Positions 9,403 to 19,006 of a stretch of 64,000 nucleotides of DNA are shown one piece after another. Each line of letters opens with the position of its first letter. The stretch's first letter is position 1. The position numbers and the translations under genes were made by a program. Under the pieces are notes generated by a model. The model searched no databases. It worked only from the letters and a program-made list of their open reading frames with translations, and was not told where the DNA came from. This stretch comes from Tritrichomonas musculus (Eukaryota; Parabasalia; Tritrichomonadida; Tritrichomonadidae): positions 248,001-312,000 of the forward strand of contig JAPFFF010000055.1 of NCBI GenBank assembly GCA_039105265.1. The letters are read 5' to 3'.

Positions 9403-11514
9403 ATGACATACCTCTTTGATATATCAGTTGACCTCTATTCGACTGCAAGAACAGAAGCAAGAAAAGAGTATAAGCAAAGGGTGAAAGACGTAAGAGACAA
9501 ACGAAAGTTCAAGAAATATTTGAAAGAATTCATGACCAAGGCTAAGAAAGAAATATCATTTGACATAGATATAGGTGATGATGAGGATAAAAGGATTGCT
9601 TTCACTGAAACATTAAGACAATTACACAAAGAGAATAAGAAGAATATAGTAGTAAAAAGCGAATCATTAGGTGGTGAGGAATACAAATGGTTTACACTTT
9701 CCAAGGCACGAAGATTAGATTCAACAATAGGACATATATCAGGGACAATAGACTTGAATGATGACTGTTCAGACAATAATCCTTGGGTTGGCAATGTATT
9801 TATCCCTGCAAAATACCAGTTGCTCTTCATTAAAAATAGAAAGAGAGGCAAGCAAACATCATTCACTATTAATAAAGAAGATAATAAAGGTAAGTTGTAT
9901 GAAGAAGAAGTTGAAGTCGACGAAGATTATCGCGATAATCCAGAAGGTGGATTCTTCCCTTATATTAATCTTTCTGATTTAGACTTATCACTGTACCAAA
10001 TATTCAAGACAGTTGATAAGAAGAACTATAAAGACAATTGTTTGGTATATGCTTGCATTCAGTCTGGAGTATTCACTGATGAGGAAATAAATTATTTACG
10101 CTTTATGGTCAAGACTAGGTTAATCCCCAATAACTTGATATACGATATAGCCAAGCAGTTTAAATGCCATTTTGTTGTAAGAAGGATTGATGAGAAATAT
10201 GATGAAAGAAGCCAACTACAAATAAAAATAGATACAAGAAAGAAACCATGGGCCAAAGAGTTTGACCGAATTGTTGACTTATTACTGTACAAGAACCATT
10301 ACATGATATATAAACCCCTAAATGGTGTTAAACCTATGGCAATATTTCGCAAGCTATTTAAAGAAGGAAAGTTCAGAGAAATCAAGTCCTGTGAAATGAA
10401 TATCTTAGCAACGAATGAATACAACTCTCACTTAGCGGATTATACAGACCTTGAATATGATCCTGAATTGTGCTGTAAACTAATAGATTCATCAGAGACG
10501 AAAAAGGAGAGAGAGTGGAGTAGGATTTATTATTCTGATTTTGAAACTAATACCACTGTATCACCCCATATGCCTTATCTAAATATTACTGTGTACAGGA
10601 CCAAAGAGTTAATTCATAAAATGATATTTTATGGAACCAATATCGCTGACAGATTACTAAAGTCATTGGAGAACAATTCTCTCATTTACTTCCATAACCT
10701 TAAATATGATGCTTGTTTCTTTATAAATACTCCTGGATGGGATGTACAAATAACAGAGAGAAGTGGAACGATTCTGCAAATAGTCATGACAAAGTATAAA
10801 CCTAACAAGAGATTAACTTTCCGCAATAGCTACTCTATCATCCCTGCTGCATTAGCTTCATTTGGTAAGATGTTTCAGTTACCAGTTCATAAAGAGGTAA
10901 TGGCATATAAAATATATACTGAAAGGAACATAAATAGGAAAACTGTCTCTGCGCTTGAATTTCAACTACAGTATTACTTAGAGAACCAAGACAAGAAACC
11001 ATTGACACAGATAAAACAAGACTGGAAGCAATTAATAGATAATGCAAAAGCTTGTGGTGCATATGTTGGAGGAGCTATTGATATTATGAAGTATGCTATC
11101 TATTATTGCAAACTGGATTGTATAGTATTAATGAAGGGAGTAGAGAAATTTAATAGAAATCTGGTAGAAGTGTTTAAGCAGACGAAGACAAAGATGCTTG
11201 ATGTCCATAACTTTATATCCATTAGCTCTATTGGCTACTATTATGCATAAAAATTTGGTTGCTTTGATGGGTGTTATCAACTTAGTGGTAAACCACAAAA
11301 CTTCATTCAGAGATGCGTTAGTGGAGGTAGAACAATGACAGCTAATAATGAAAAGCAATATATAGAGGAAAGGATACAAGATTTTGATGCAGTCAGTTTA
11401 TATCCTAGTGCAATGAGTATTATGTCTGGTGTACCTAAAGGAGTGCCTGAAGTAATTCGCCTGGAGGCCTCAGGCTCTAATCGTGCGGGCCCATCGGATA
11501 TGTTTACAAAGGAA
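9403..11514 (+). CDS. polB: Protein-primed DNA polymerase B of M1, 5' part
   Basis: This is the N-terminal and exonuclease part of a Polinton PolB. Around residues 205-305 it has YKDNCLVYACIQSG and KNHYMIYKPL, an OTU-like Cys/His arrangement often seen ahead of the exonuclease domain. YYSDFETNT (about residue 380) is Exo I and HNLKYD (about 430) Exo II. FDAVSLYPS near the end is polymerase motif A, which binds metal. Polinton M2 is inserted just after motif A; the 3' part lies at 52361-53401. Besides the insertion this part shows about one break, so the gene is a fossil. A T-run promoter precedes the ATG. Confidence 0.85.
11509..11514. other. Left target-site duplication of M2 (aaggaa)
   Basis: The six bases aaggaa lie directly before the AGTAGT end of M2 and again directly after its other end at 52355-52360. 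A 6-bp duplication is the hallmark of Polinton integration. Confidence 0.9.
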
Positions 11515-11816
11515 AGTAGTGATGGGTGTTCCGAATCGGGACCAGATAAATCCCCACTTAAAACGCTTTAAATGACCCCTTTTTGGCCCCTTTCTAAATA
11601 TCAAAAATAGCATACACCCACAACCCCATATTTTGAACTCGCATTTGACCCCACATTCGGACCCATATTCGGGGGCCACATAGAGTTCCCCATTTTGTGC
11701 CCATAGTGAATTCACCCCAAAACGCTTATAAAACGCTTATATTTGGGCCCATACAAATTCCAAAAATAGGCCACCTATGGCCCACTTATGGGACCACCTA
11801 TGGAGCAAGCTGATGG
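11515..11816. repeat. Left TIR of M2
   Basis: This is the reverse complement of 52053-52354; I saw no mismatch over 302 bp. It is GC-rich, with several near-repeats of ccattttgtgcccata and acgcttataaaacgctta type. ORFs crossing it read through from flanking M1 and are not genes. From 11817 to 11910 there is a short non-coding leader. Confidence 0.9.
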
Positions 11817-11910
11817 AACAAGCTGATGGAACAACCCATATTTTGGACCCCAGATGATTTTGGGAAAACCTATTTTAATATTTGAATATTGATTTTTTAT
11901 CGCATACCAA

Positions 11911-12390
11911 ATGGAAGCCACTCCAAACCACCTCAATGTCTACGAATACATCAACACACTAATAGCCCTATCGCCAAAGCCTGATGGATTTGCAAAATGC
12001 AATTTCGCGATATTATGTGACAAGTTCCCATTCAATTTGAAGAACTCATTGTACCTCGCGAAGGTCCTATATGTATCACTCCAGAATGATACTGAAACCA
12101 TCAGATTCTACCCTAATAAGCTCAAGGAGATGAGCCTTGAATTTGTCAAATTGACATCCAATAGTAGACGCAAATTGAGTGTCAACATGCAGGAGTTCTT
12201 CGTAAATGGGGATACCGAGAAGCATGAATTCAAGGAATGCCCCTACTACAACTACTCGATTGAGAGAACCAATATAAATACCAAGGATCTCATCGCCAAA
12301 TTACGTGAAAAATACAATATTGCAGAACCTGATGTATTCATCGGCAAGCATCAGGATTTGGTATTGGATGCTGACCCAGATTTTGCCTAA
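11911..12390 (+). CDS. Conserved Polinton protein, 159 aa (M2 copy)
   Basis: I do not know its function. It aligns along its whole length with the M1 protein at 56012-56461: both share VYxYINxxISL, the block CNFAILCD, YLAKV, NSRRK, MQEFFVNG, YYNYSIE and the C-terminal FIGxHQxLVL. Two divergent copies with clean ORFs show selection on the protein. It is soluble with no membrane segment. The start follows ATTTTTTATC and a 9-nt spacer. Its stop overlaps that of the convergent ATPase gene by 4 bp. Near the capsid genes, a virion or packaging role is possible but not shown. Confidence 0.7.
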   Translation: MEATPNHLNVYEYINTLIALSPKPDGFAKCNFAILCDKFPFNLKNSLYLAKVLYVSLQNDTETIRFYPNKLKEMSLEFVKLTSNSRRKLSVNMQEFFVNGDTEKHEFKECPYYNYSIERTNINTKDLIAKLREKYNIAEPDVFIGKHQDLVLDADPDFA

Positions 12391-13346
12391 ATCTTTGAGT
12401 ACACCACTTGCATATCATGTTCAACCGTGTTCACCAATATGAAATCATGTCCCGATAAGGTCCTATATTTTTGCCACAACTCCTCGAACTCACAAGGTAT
12501 GCTCACCTGCTGATATATGTAATTGAGTTTCTGTCGCGAGAACCCATTGAATATGAAGAATGATGTGCAGTTATTTTTGTAATCGGTCGGCACGCCCTTG
12601 AAGAACTGGATATTGATGTATACGATTGAGTTCTTATGACGCAACTGGGTGATATAGTTTGTGAAGTATGCTGATTTCAACAGCTTGCTCTTAATGAAGT
12701 CCTCGCACAGGATTATGGTGTTGAGTGGTACATTGGGTTTCCCGAGTTTGTTGATATGGAGGAACTCAAACATCTGCTGCAGCTTGGTCTCGTCAACTGT
12801 AACCTTCCCAACCGAGCTATATTTGTTATATAACTCCTTCCATAGATCGAGCTCCTTCAAATACCGTTCAGCATTACTATCAGCGACGACCTCAATGGGC
12901 AAGTTGATGAGCTCGCGTTGAGATTCAAATGTGGAATCATTTATAATACCGTTCTTACTCACATACACAATCATGTGGAACGGATTCTGCGAATCCTCAG
13001 GGGTTCCCCCAAACCTCCCGTTATTGAGTCTACTCATTTGAATGATATCGCGAATAACTGTATGGCTCTTGCCTTTGCCTTGTGATGCCACCAGTATGTT
13101 CAAAGTATTGTACCACGCATAGATCCCATTAGCGATTGGCCTTATGGATGCATTCGTGATTTTATCCCTATTCTTGGAATAGGCCTCACTCATAGCCTCG
13201 TCAACATCGAATCTCTTGGAAACCGGTTGCTGCTTCTGGTACATATCGAATGTATCAAAATCAATCGGATCTTCACTGGAACTGTCTGATAATTCAATAG
13301 ACGTATAATCAAAAAGAGTTGGTTGTAGGCGCTTGTAATATAACAT
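12387..13346 (-). CDS. Genome-packaging ATPase (FtsK/HerA, A32-like) of M2
   Basis: This 319-residue protein has a Walker A loop ASQGKGKS at residues 87-94 after a hydrophobic strand, and a Walker B IILCED at about 211-216, followed by a polar sensor region (YINIQFF). In Polintons and related viruses this ATPase drives DNA into the capsid. The M1 counterpart is at 60089-60943. The first 70 residues are acidic and probably flexible. The start follows TTTATTTTTG and a 5-nt spacer. It converges with the 159-aa gene and is followed upstream by the small membrane protein and capsid-linked genes, consistent with a virion-assembly block. Confidence 0.85.
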   Translation of the reverse strand: MLYYKRLQPTLFDYTSIELSDSSSEDPIDFDTFDMYQKQQPVSKRFDVDEAMSEAYSKNRDKITNASIRPIANGIYAWYNTLNILVASQGKGKSHTVIRDIIQMSRLNNGRFGGTPEDSQNPFHMIVYVSKNGIINDSTFESQRELINLPIEVVADSNAERYLKELDLWKELYNKYSSVGKVTVDETKLQQMFEFLHINKLGKPNVPLNTIILCEDFIKSKLLKSAYFTNYITQLRHKNSIVYINIQFFKGVPTDYKNNCTSFFIFNGFSRQKLNYIYQQVSIPCEFEELWQKYRTLSGHDFILVNTVEHDMQVVYSKI

Positions 13347-13365
13347 TTAATCAAAAATAAAGCTC

Positions 13366-13515
13366 TTACGCATATAATGTGCGCCTCAGCTCATCAGTCA
13401 GCTCAGGTGGTTCATCTTCTGCTGTAAGCGATACCAGTAATAGCAGTTCAACTACATTGGTCACCAATATCAACCCCAATAGTATATTCATAATGATTTC
13501 ACTTGCGCTGGACAT
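13366..13515 (-). CDS. Small single-pass membrane protein, 49 aa
   Basis: This ORF lies between the ATPase gene and the interrupted conserved gene. Residues 7-30 form one hydrophobic segment (IIMNILLGLILVTNVVELLLLVSL without charges except one Glu), followed by an acidic tail EDEPPELTDEL and a basic end. The start follows AAATTTGCATAA, matching the compact promoter used by neighbouring genes. The 19-bp gap to the ATPase start leaves little doubt that it sits in the same gene block. A role in a virion membrane or in exit is conceivable but not shown. Confidence 0.55.
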   Translation of the reverse strand: MSSASEIIMNILLGLILVTNVVELLLLVSLTAEDEPPELTDELRRTLYA

Positions 13516-13525
13516 TTATGCAAAT

Positions 13526-13938
13526 TTAAATACAAATTTTGAGTGATATCGAATGTCTTATGAGCTCGGTCCATACATGGTTATATCCATATTTCAACTC
13601 ATTGGATACCCCGTTTTTGGACACCAATATCTTATCAATGTTCATGTACTTCGAATTTGAAACACAACCAGTGCACCCACTATCCTCATTGATGACCAAC
13701 TCAACCTTGTCAGCCTTAGTGAGTATCTTAATGAGCTCCATCAGCGTGTTGCTATGACACACTAGGTAGTTGTTCATCCTCAGTGGATTGGTCTCATAGA
13801 TGCTCAGTAATATCTCGAGGAATTTATTTTTGGTACCCAAGTCGTCAGTGTCAAGTTCCAATGAACGATCTATTGTCGAAGACTCAGGGAATGAAGTTCC
13901 TTGGGGTGGACTGTTTATTGGAGCAACTGATGGATATG
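13526..13938 (-). pseudogene. Conserved Polinton virion-region gene, 3' part, M2
   Basis: This is the C-terminal part of the gene split by the 2.6-kb insertion. It matches the second half of the M1 protein at 54989-55516: a leucine-rich helical stretch, then KxELVINEDxGCxGC against VEISLDEDVGCCAG, and a final helix. Two close cysteines in that acidic block are shared by both. The 5' part is at 16557-16805. Function is unknown. The gene is a fossil because of the insertion. Confidence 0.65.
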
Positions 13939-13958
13939 AGTAGTATATACGAGTCGGT

Positions 13959-16253
13959 TTGATAACTAAAAGTAGTAATGGATGCAGTATAAATAATAGT
14001 ACCATTATGGGATATATGAATATAGCTTTTGATAGTAAACTAGACTTCAACCCATATACCTTGTGGCTGAATGGGGAGTTGAGCATAATGAATGAATATA
14101 TAACTGATTCTTTACAGACAGAGAAGGCAATAAAGTGTTCTATAATAAAAGCTGATAATGCATTAAGTTTACGTAAAAGTGATGTACTATACTTATATAA
14201 GCCTACATCAACTAGTCAGGTTGTGATCGATAACAAGAAGTATTGGTTACTTCAATGGAACATAGATACTGGATATACTATACCTAATGACTTAGAGTTT
14301 AGGTTTAATGAGTATTGTTTTGGTAATAAGTGGTTTTTATCATGGGATGGTACAAAATGGGTAGGTGATAACATACAAGGTCATATCAATGGTAGATTAG
14401 TTAATGGATTAAATAAGGAGAATGAGTATGGTGAAGATGGTACCTACATACAAGTCAAGAGGAGTGAGAGGAACATGAAACTGATTAATAAGCCTAATGA
14501 CTACTCACCTGATAACCTACTACATTACATGATTCATGGAGGTAAGTGCAAAATAGACTGTTTTGTAAAATTAAAGACAGGAGAGATAGAACCTTTTTCG
14601 AAATATGGTCTAGGATATCAAACAAGTCAAGGAGGTACAAAAGATGGATATGATATAGAAGCAATAAGGTGCTATAAGATGAATAATGCGACTAATAAAT
14701 TAGAAACTAGTGCTATTGATGAACTCTACCTAGATATAACCCTTGAAGGTTCTAAAAATGCAAATAGGTTCTCAGTTCGACCTACTGGAAAAGAAGGTAA
14801 TGGAGGAGACAAGGTATGGTTGTTCTTACATGGTGTACTTGATTCATGTGAACAGCTTGAATATACATATGCAGCTTCGACTACTAATGACTCAAGGGAT
14901 ATTAAGATATATTTAGCTGATGAATATGTTGACCCAATAGATGAAGTTCATTGGGATTCAACTACTAACCCATTCGAGTATATCATTAAGCAGCAATTTT
15001 ATGAAGTATCCCCAAATCCTAATGGGGCAACAACCTTATATACTGATTATAATATTACCTCCTCTAAGATAATTACAGCTGATAATATTACTACTATGAG
15101 GAGTGATTTAAACTTAGTTACCAATAATGTAGATGTTATTAGCTATGATGTTAACGAAATGAACACTGTTATGGAAAGCTTAAAAGGTAGAGTATCAAGG
15201 ACTGAACAAGTTACTCAACATCTGGAGGATGATGTAGATAATTTACGTATAGTCTCATGGACAGCATTAGCTTTTGGAGTTGCAGGTACTGCTGGGTCAA
15301 TAGGTTCTATTGGTATGCAGCTATTTCCAGATGGTATAAGCTTTCCTACCATAAAAGGTGGAGGATTCCTTAAAAGGTTATTCTCTCATAAGTCAACCAA
15401 AGGCATGAGTGATTTGGTTAGAAATAGCATTAACTTCATGTCAGGTACTACAGCAAGAAGCATAACCAAAGATATAACACCTATAATTACCTGGTGTGAG
15501 GAAGAGTATAAGCAACTAGATGAACTACCTTTTACTGATGAGAATGATAACCCTGATACTGGAACCTTGACATTAAGTGGTGCTATGGATATCAGCAATA
15601 TGTTTAGGGATTCGCTCAAGCCTTGTTTCAAGTTGTTAGCTGAGAAGGTCAATGAGCTAGAGGCAGAGTTTGATAACTACCCTACTGTGGATGAAGCTAA
15701 TGAAGGTCTAGAAGTACTTATACGTAGGATAGAGACATTAGAGGGTGAAAATACAACCTTGAAGGCTACAATCGAAGCAATGGAAACTAGATTAGCTGCT
15801 CTTGAAGGCAATACAGATAACTACTTAACTAAGGCTAATGTCATTAATGAATACAATTATAGTAAAATCGAAACTGATATTTATGGATGGAATGACCATC
15901 AAATCGACCCTGAAGTATTTAATAAAATTTTGAGGCTTGGATGTACAATTCGTGCTTTCCGTGAATCAAACACAAATGAAAGATGGGATGGACGTTATCT
16001 TCCAGCAAAGAAGGATTATGAAATAATCGAGAAAAAGACATGGGTGTTTGTTCATGAAGATATCACAAGCAACCTGAGCATTCGCATATACTACCATGGT
16101 TACTCCGAACTAAATGATAAAATGATTTGTCAAATACATGGTTTGCCAGGTTTAAATAGTATAATCATTGAGAGTTTGGCCATTGAAGAAGGCAGTAAAT
16201 TTAATTCATATAATGTGTACTGTAAAGAAATAGTCGATGCTAAACTATCATGA
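13959..16253 (+). CDS. Large fibre-like protein (764 aa) of the 2.6-kb element
   Basis: The N-terminal 400 residues are beta-rich without cysteine clusters. Residues about 395-435 form a coiled-coil (SYDVNEMNTVMESLKGRVSRTEQVTQHLEDDV). A Gly/Ala-rich hydrophobic segment follows (about 441-463, WTALAFGVAGTAGSIGSIGMQL), possibly membrane-active. A second coiled-coil (about 560-630) contains YPTVDEANEGLEVL, shared with the M1 fibre-like protein. The C-terminal 120 residues are beta-rich. This order resembles trimeric viral fibres or fusion-type spikes; I cannot tell which. The ORF opens within 21 bp of the element's left end, so its promoter must lie in the TIR remnant or outside, and the first residues may not be native. 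Confidence 0.6.
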   Translation: MITKSSNGCSINNSTIMGYMNIAFDSKLDFNPYTLWLNGELSIMNEYITDSLQTEKAIKCSIIKADNALSLRKSDVLYLYKPTSTSQVVIDNKKYWLLQWNIDTGYTIPNDLEFRFNEYCFGNKWFLSWDGTKWVGDNIQGHINGRLVNGLNKENEYGEDGTYIQVKRSERNMKLINKPNDYSPDNLLHYMIHGGKCKIDCFVKLKTGEIEPFSKYGLGYQTSQGGTKDGYDIEAIRCYKMNNATNKLETSAIDELYLDITLEGSKNANRFSVRPTGKEGNGGDKVWLFLHGVLDSCEQLEYTYAASTTNDSRDIKIYLADEYVDPIDEVHWDSTTNPFEYIIKQQFYEVSPNPNGATTLYTDYNITSSKIITADNITTMRSDLNLVTNNVDVISYDVNEMNTVMESLKGRVSRTEQVTQHLEDDVDNLRIVSWTALAFGVAGTAGSIGSIGMQLFPDGISFPTIKGGGFLKRLFSHKSTKGMSDLVRNSINFMSGTTARSITKDITPIITWCEEEYKQLDELPFTDENDNPDTGTLTLSGAMDISNMFRDSLKPCFKLLAEKVNELEAEFDNYPTVDEANEGLEVLIRRIETLEGENTTLKATIEAMETRLAALEGNTDNYLTKANVINEYNYSKIETDIYGWNDHQIDPEVFNKILRLGCTIRAFRESNTNERWDGRYLPAKKDYEIIEKKTWVFVHEDITSNLSIRIYYHGYSELNDKMICQIHGLPGLNSIIIESLAIEEGSKFNSYNVYCKEIVDAKLS

Positions 16254-16556
16254 GTAGGTGTCATACACGAGATTCTCGGGGCAGGTACCTGTGCCGTTTC
16301 ATAGATGGGCGGTTGTGGGGTGGGGTACCTGGGCCGTTTCATTGATGGTAGGCGTTGAGGTGGGTGGGTGGGAATTAGGGGTGGGGCCCCTGTGCCGTTT
16401 CATTGATGGGGAGCAGTAGTGAGAACAAGAATATTCTTTTCTTTTCTTTTCTTTTTTCTTTTTTCTTTTCTTTTTCTTTTTCTTTTTCTTTTATGACGAG
16501 TTCGTGTTGACGCGTGGGGTGCCAGCCCCAGCGGAAACCGACTCGTATATACTACT
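16254..16556. repeat. Right TIR of the 2.6-kb element
   Basis: From the outside inward: the AGTAGTATATACGAG end, a GC-rich block with ACGCGTCAACACGAAC, a purine/pyrimidine tract (about 16430-16493), and three imperfect copies of a GC-rich unit around atgaaacggcacaggtacc (16280-16410). The M1 left TIR has the same parts but fewer copies of the GC-rich unit. No gene is supported here. Confidence 0.8.
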
Positions 16557-16805
16557 ATATGGACCAGTTGTCGAGGCTGTAGTAAAATTTGCATTCTGTG
16601 TGCCAGTTTGAGTATATACCCCTTCGGGGTTTAGACCTTTAGTGTATCCCATTTGGGGTTGCATCTGTGGGACTTGAGGGTATGATACCGGTTGAACTGG
16701 TGGAGGTCTATTCGCAGCGATCTTAATATTCACATTCTGCTCTTGCTTAACACTTGCATCATTCTCACTTGATAGAATTCTAGCCTTATGGAGAGACATT
16801 TCCAA
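16557..16805 (-). pseudogene. Conserved Polinton virion-region gene, 5' part, M2
   Basis: This is the N-terminal part of the gene interrupted by the 2.6-kb element. It is rich in Gln, Pro, Asn and Thr and probably disordered, like the first 45 residues of the M1 relative at 54989-55516. The start follows ATATTTTTG and a 10-nt spacer, the standard M2 promoter. It lies 36 bp downstream of the MCP gene on the same strand. Confidence 0.65.
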
Positions 16806-16841
16806 AGTGCAAAAATATTTTTACCACTAATGCCATATTTC

Positions 16842-18959
16842 TTATGCCATTTCTGGATCAACTTGTGAGCCAGCTGGTGATTCATCATCGATATATTCAA
16901 GACCATCGAGTGAGAGCTTGAAGTAGGTGTCTCTGCATAAACAGAGTTGTACAGGTGGTGGTCTAACAATGGCTCCACTTGGTTCGATAATCTTGTAATA
17001 TGTATCATTATCGCCAGTGTATATTGGTTGACCATTGACTTGAATTTGGATATTGCCTTTGCCACCATCTAAGCCATCATAACAGTATCCAGCAGATGCA
17101 CGTTCAGTTTGGACATTGAATACAAATGATGTGGCATCACTCAGTGTATTTCGATATCGAACACCATTTTCATCGTTCTTGGGCATGGTGAAGCTATCTT
17201 CGAATTCCTTTGAACATTGGAGTGTGATACCATCGAGGTCTCCAGCAGTTAATTGGCTTTCGAAGAATCTGGCGCCAATGGTACTGACATTCTCATCTGG
17301 GAAGTTCTTACCACCAATATTCAAAAAGCAGTTTTGGTAAACCGGATTCTCAAATACAGTCAAATCATTGTGATGCTTGGGGAACAACAATGACATGCTT
17401 GTGACATTGATTAATGGGATATTCAATGTAGACTTGATTCCGTTAGCGGCAGCTGCAATTGGGAATGCATGGTAATCTACCTTTTGAGATGGGATTACTA
17501 GGCCCTCACGTAATATGGATTCAATGCTTGCCCGAGTGGATTCACAAACACCATATCCTTGCATGTTGGACTTACAGAGAGTGATGGTCATTCGGTTAAC
17601 AGTGAGTGTTGCTGGTTGTGATGAATATGTTTCACTCAAGATTTGCTCTCTAGCACCATGATATTCACTCATGATGGTGTTAGCAGATTTAGCAACGGTC
17701 TTCTCGATTTGCCATACATAGTACTTACCATCATTGTGTTGCAAAGCTGGTTTGGTGTAATCAGGATTGGCTAAACATATTTCTTCATCAGTGGCAGTTG
17801 GCTTGAGGTCCAATTTAGCAAACTCATCTGCTGTATAGCTGAAATACATGACAAGATCCTGTGCGATATCATCATAAGTATATGAACCATCACTTTGGAA
17901 ATTATATTGTTCACCAATTCTGTATCTAAGCATATATTTGATTGGAGCTGGAGTTGGACTTGGACTTGGTGATGGATCTGGCTTATCTTCTTCTTCTTCA
18001 TGAGATGGGTCTGGAGTTGGTGATGGATCAGGTGTTGGAGATGGTGAAGGTCCTGGAGTTGGTGAAGGTCCTGGAGTTGGTGAAGGAGATGGTGATGGTG
18101 TTCCTGGTCCTGGGATGATAGCCTCATTACCGATTTGAGTGAATTGATGTTTGAGATGACCTCTAGCTTTGATTTGCTTCAATCTGTCGAGTTCCTCTGT
18201 GGATATGCTATCATCATCTTCCAGGAATGCCTTAGCTTCAGCAACCGTGTATGGGTCAATGGCAGCCCAAACAAGACCAGCTGGACTGACTTGGAATCTA
18301 ATGGATAAATCACCAATGATTCCGTTAGGGAATAAGTCAAATGCCTGTAATGCAAGCAAGTCATCAAATGGTACATTCAAGTTGAATTCGGTTGTGGTCT
18401 TACCACCATCCTTGAAGCTATTGAGATTAACGTATGAACCAGCATGAGTTTGACTGTAATTGCTGATGTTCTCCCATAAGCTGTGAACGAATCGGCGACG
18501 CATCTTCTCAGTCTCTGGCTTCAAAACCGAGTATAGGAAGCCCTCGCGAATGCATTCATTTTGCTGATATCCGACATTGACATTGTTATGGAGAATCTCG
18601 AGCCTGTCGAATAATTGGTTTGAGGACTTAAATCCGACAAACAGTTTATAGAAGTTATTTGGATCATTGATCTCTTGCAATTTGGCCAAATCGGTGTTCA
18701 ATTGCAAATCGAGTTTGATGTGGAATGTGAGGAAGCCTTTGTCGATATCGCTAATGAAGTGGTCGGGATGTGTTAATGAAATCTGTGAGTACTGGCCTTG
18801 GTGAAATGGGGCTGGCTGGTCATGGCAATCGACAGTTCTAAATGAGAAGCTTCTGGTACCATCATTCACATTGATGATATTTCGCATCTTCTGGAATGTG
18901 TCATTGACATTCCCAACCTCGTATTTCAAATTGTGAGCTCTTTCGTTCCTGTATCTCAT
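16842..18959 (-). CDS. Major capsid protein (double jelly-roll) of M2
   Basis: A 705-residue protein of Polinton MCP size. The C-terminal half aligns with the M1 MCP (57180-58819): both have a Phe-rich YFKNP/VFENPVY block, a Cys/Gly loop, and a closing PPxxLCLxxD strand region. The N-terminal part has HQGQYSQISLTHPDHFISDIDKGFLTFHIKLDLQL, a typical first jelly-roll. Residues about 280-338 are an unusual Pro/Ser/Thr-Pro tract with an EEEE patch, probably a surface loop. I choose the start at 18959 because it follows TTTTTTCC plus a 10-nt spacer; an ATG 30 bp upstream is less well placed. Assembly into an icosahedral shell is the family role. Confidence 0.8.
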   Translation of the reverse strand: MRYRNERAHNLKYEVGNVNDTFQKMRNIINVNDGTRSFSFRTVDCHDQPAPFHQGQYSQISLTHPDHFISDIDKGFLTFHIKLDLQLNTDLAKLQEINDPNNFYKLFVGFKSSNQLFDRLEILHNNVNVGYQQNECIREGFLYSVLKPETEKMRRRFVHSLWENISNYSQTHAGSYVNLNSFKDGGKTTTEFNLNVPFDDLLALQAFDLFPNGIIGDLSIRFQVSPAGLVWAAIDPYTVAEAKAFLEDDDSISTEELDRLKQIKARGHLKHQFTQIGNEAIIPGPGTPSPSPSPTPGPSPTPGPSPSPTPDPSPTPDPSHEEEEDKPDPSPSPSPTPAPIKYMLRYRIGEQYNFQSDGSYTYDDIAQDLVMYFSYTADEFAKLDLKPTATDEEICLANPDYTKPALQHNDGKYYVWQIEKTVAKSANTIMSEYHGAREQILSETYSSQPATLTVNRMTITLCKSNMQGYGVCESTRASIESILREGLVIPSQKVDYHAFPIAAAANGIKSTLNIPLINVTSMSLLFPKHHNDLTVFENPVYQNCFLNIGGKNFPDENVSTIGARFFESQLTAGDLDGITLQCSKEFEDSFTMPKNDENGVRYRNTLSDATSFVFNVQTERASAGYCYDGLDGGKGNIQIQVNGQPIYTGDNDTYYKIIEPSGAIVRPPPVQLCLCRDTYFKLSLDGLEYIDDESPAGSQVDPEMA

Positions 18960-19006
18960 TTTGTATCTTGGAAAAAAGCTTGAAATCACATTTTTGTATA
19001 TACCAA
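18960..19006. promoter_or_regulatory. Bidirectional promoter between MCP and pVI-like genes
   Basis: A 47-bp spacer holds a start signal facing each way: TTTTTTCC with a 10-nt spacer for the leftward MCP, and ATTTTTG with a 10-nt spacer for the rightward gene. A shared spacer would give two capsid genes matched late expression. Confidence 0.55.

Larger units (their letters stand above)
13939..16556. mobile_element. 2.6-kb Polinton derivative inserted in M2
   Basis: Both ends read AGTAGTATATACGAGTCGG inward, the same terminus as M1. The flanks share atatg (13934-13938 and 16557-16561), a probable 5-bp target duplication. The left TIR is only about 22 bp, the right about 300 bp. The only gene is a fibre-like protein, so integrase, PolB and MCP are absent and the element is non-autonomous, probably moved by a related Polinton. 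It interrupts a conserved M2 gene and so is younger than M2's assembly. Confidence 0.75.

Noticed and set aside
9435-9866. ORFs antisense to PolB, MCP and fibre genes
   Set aside because: They lie in other frames of well-supported genes, lack promoters and show hydrophobic or low-complexity readings typical of shadow frames.
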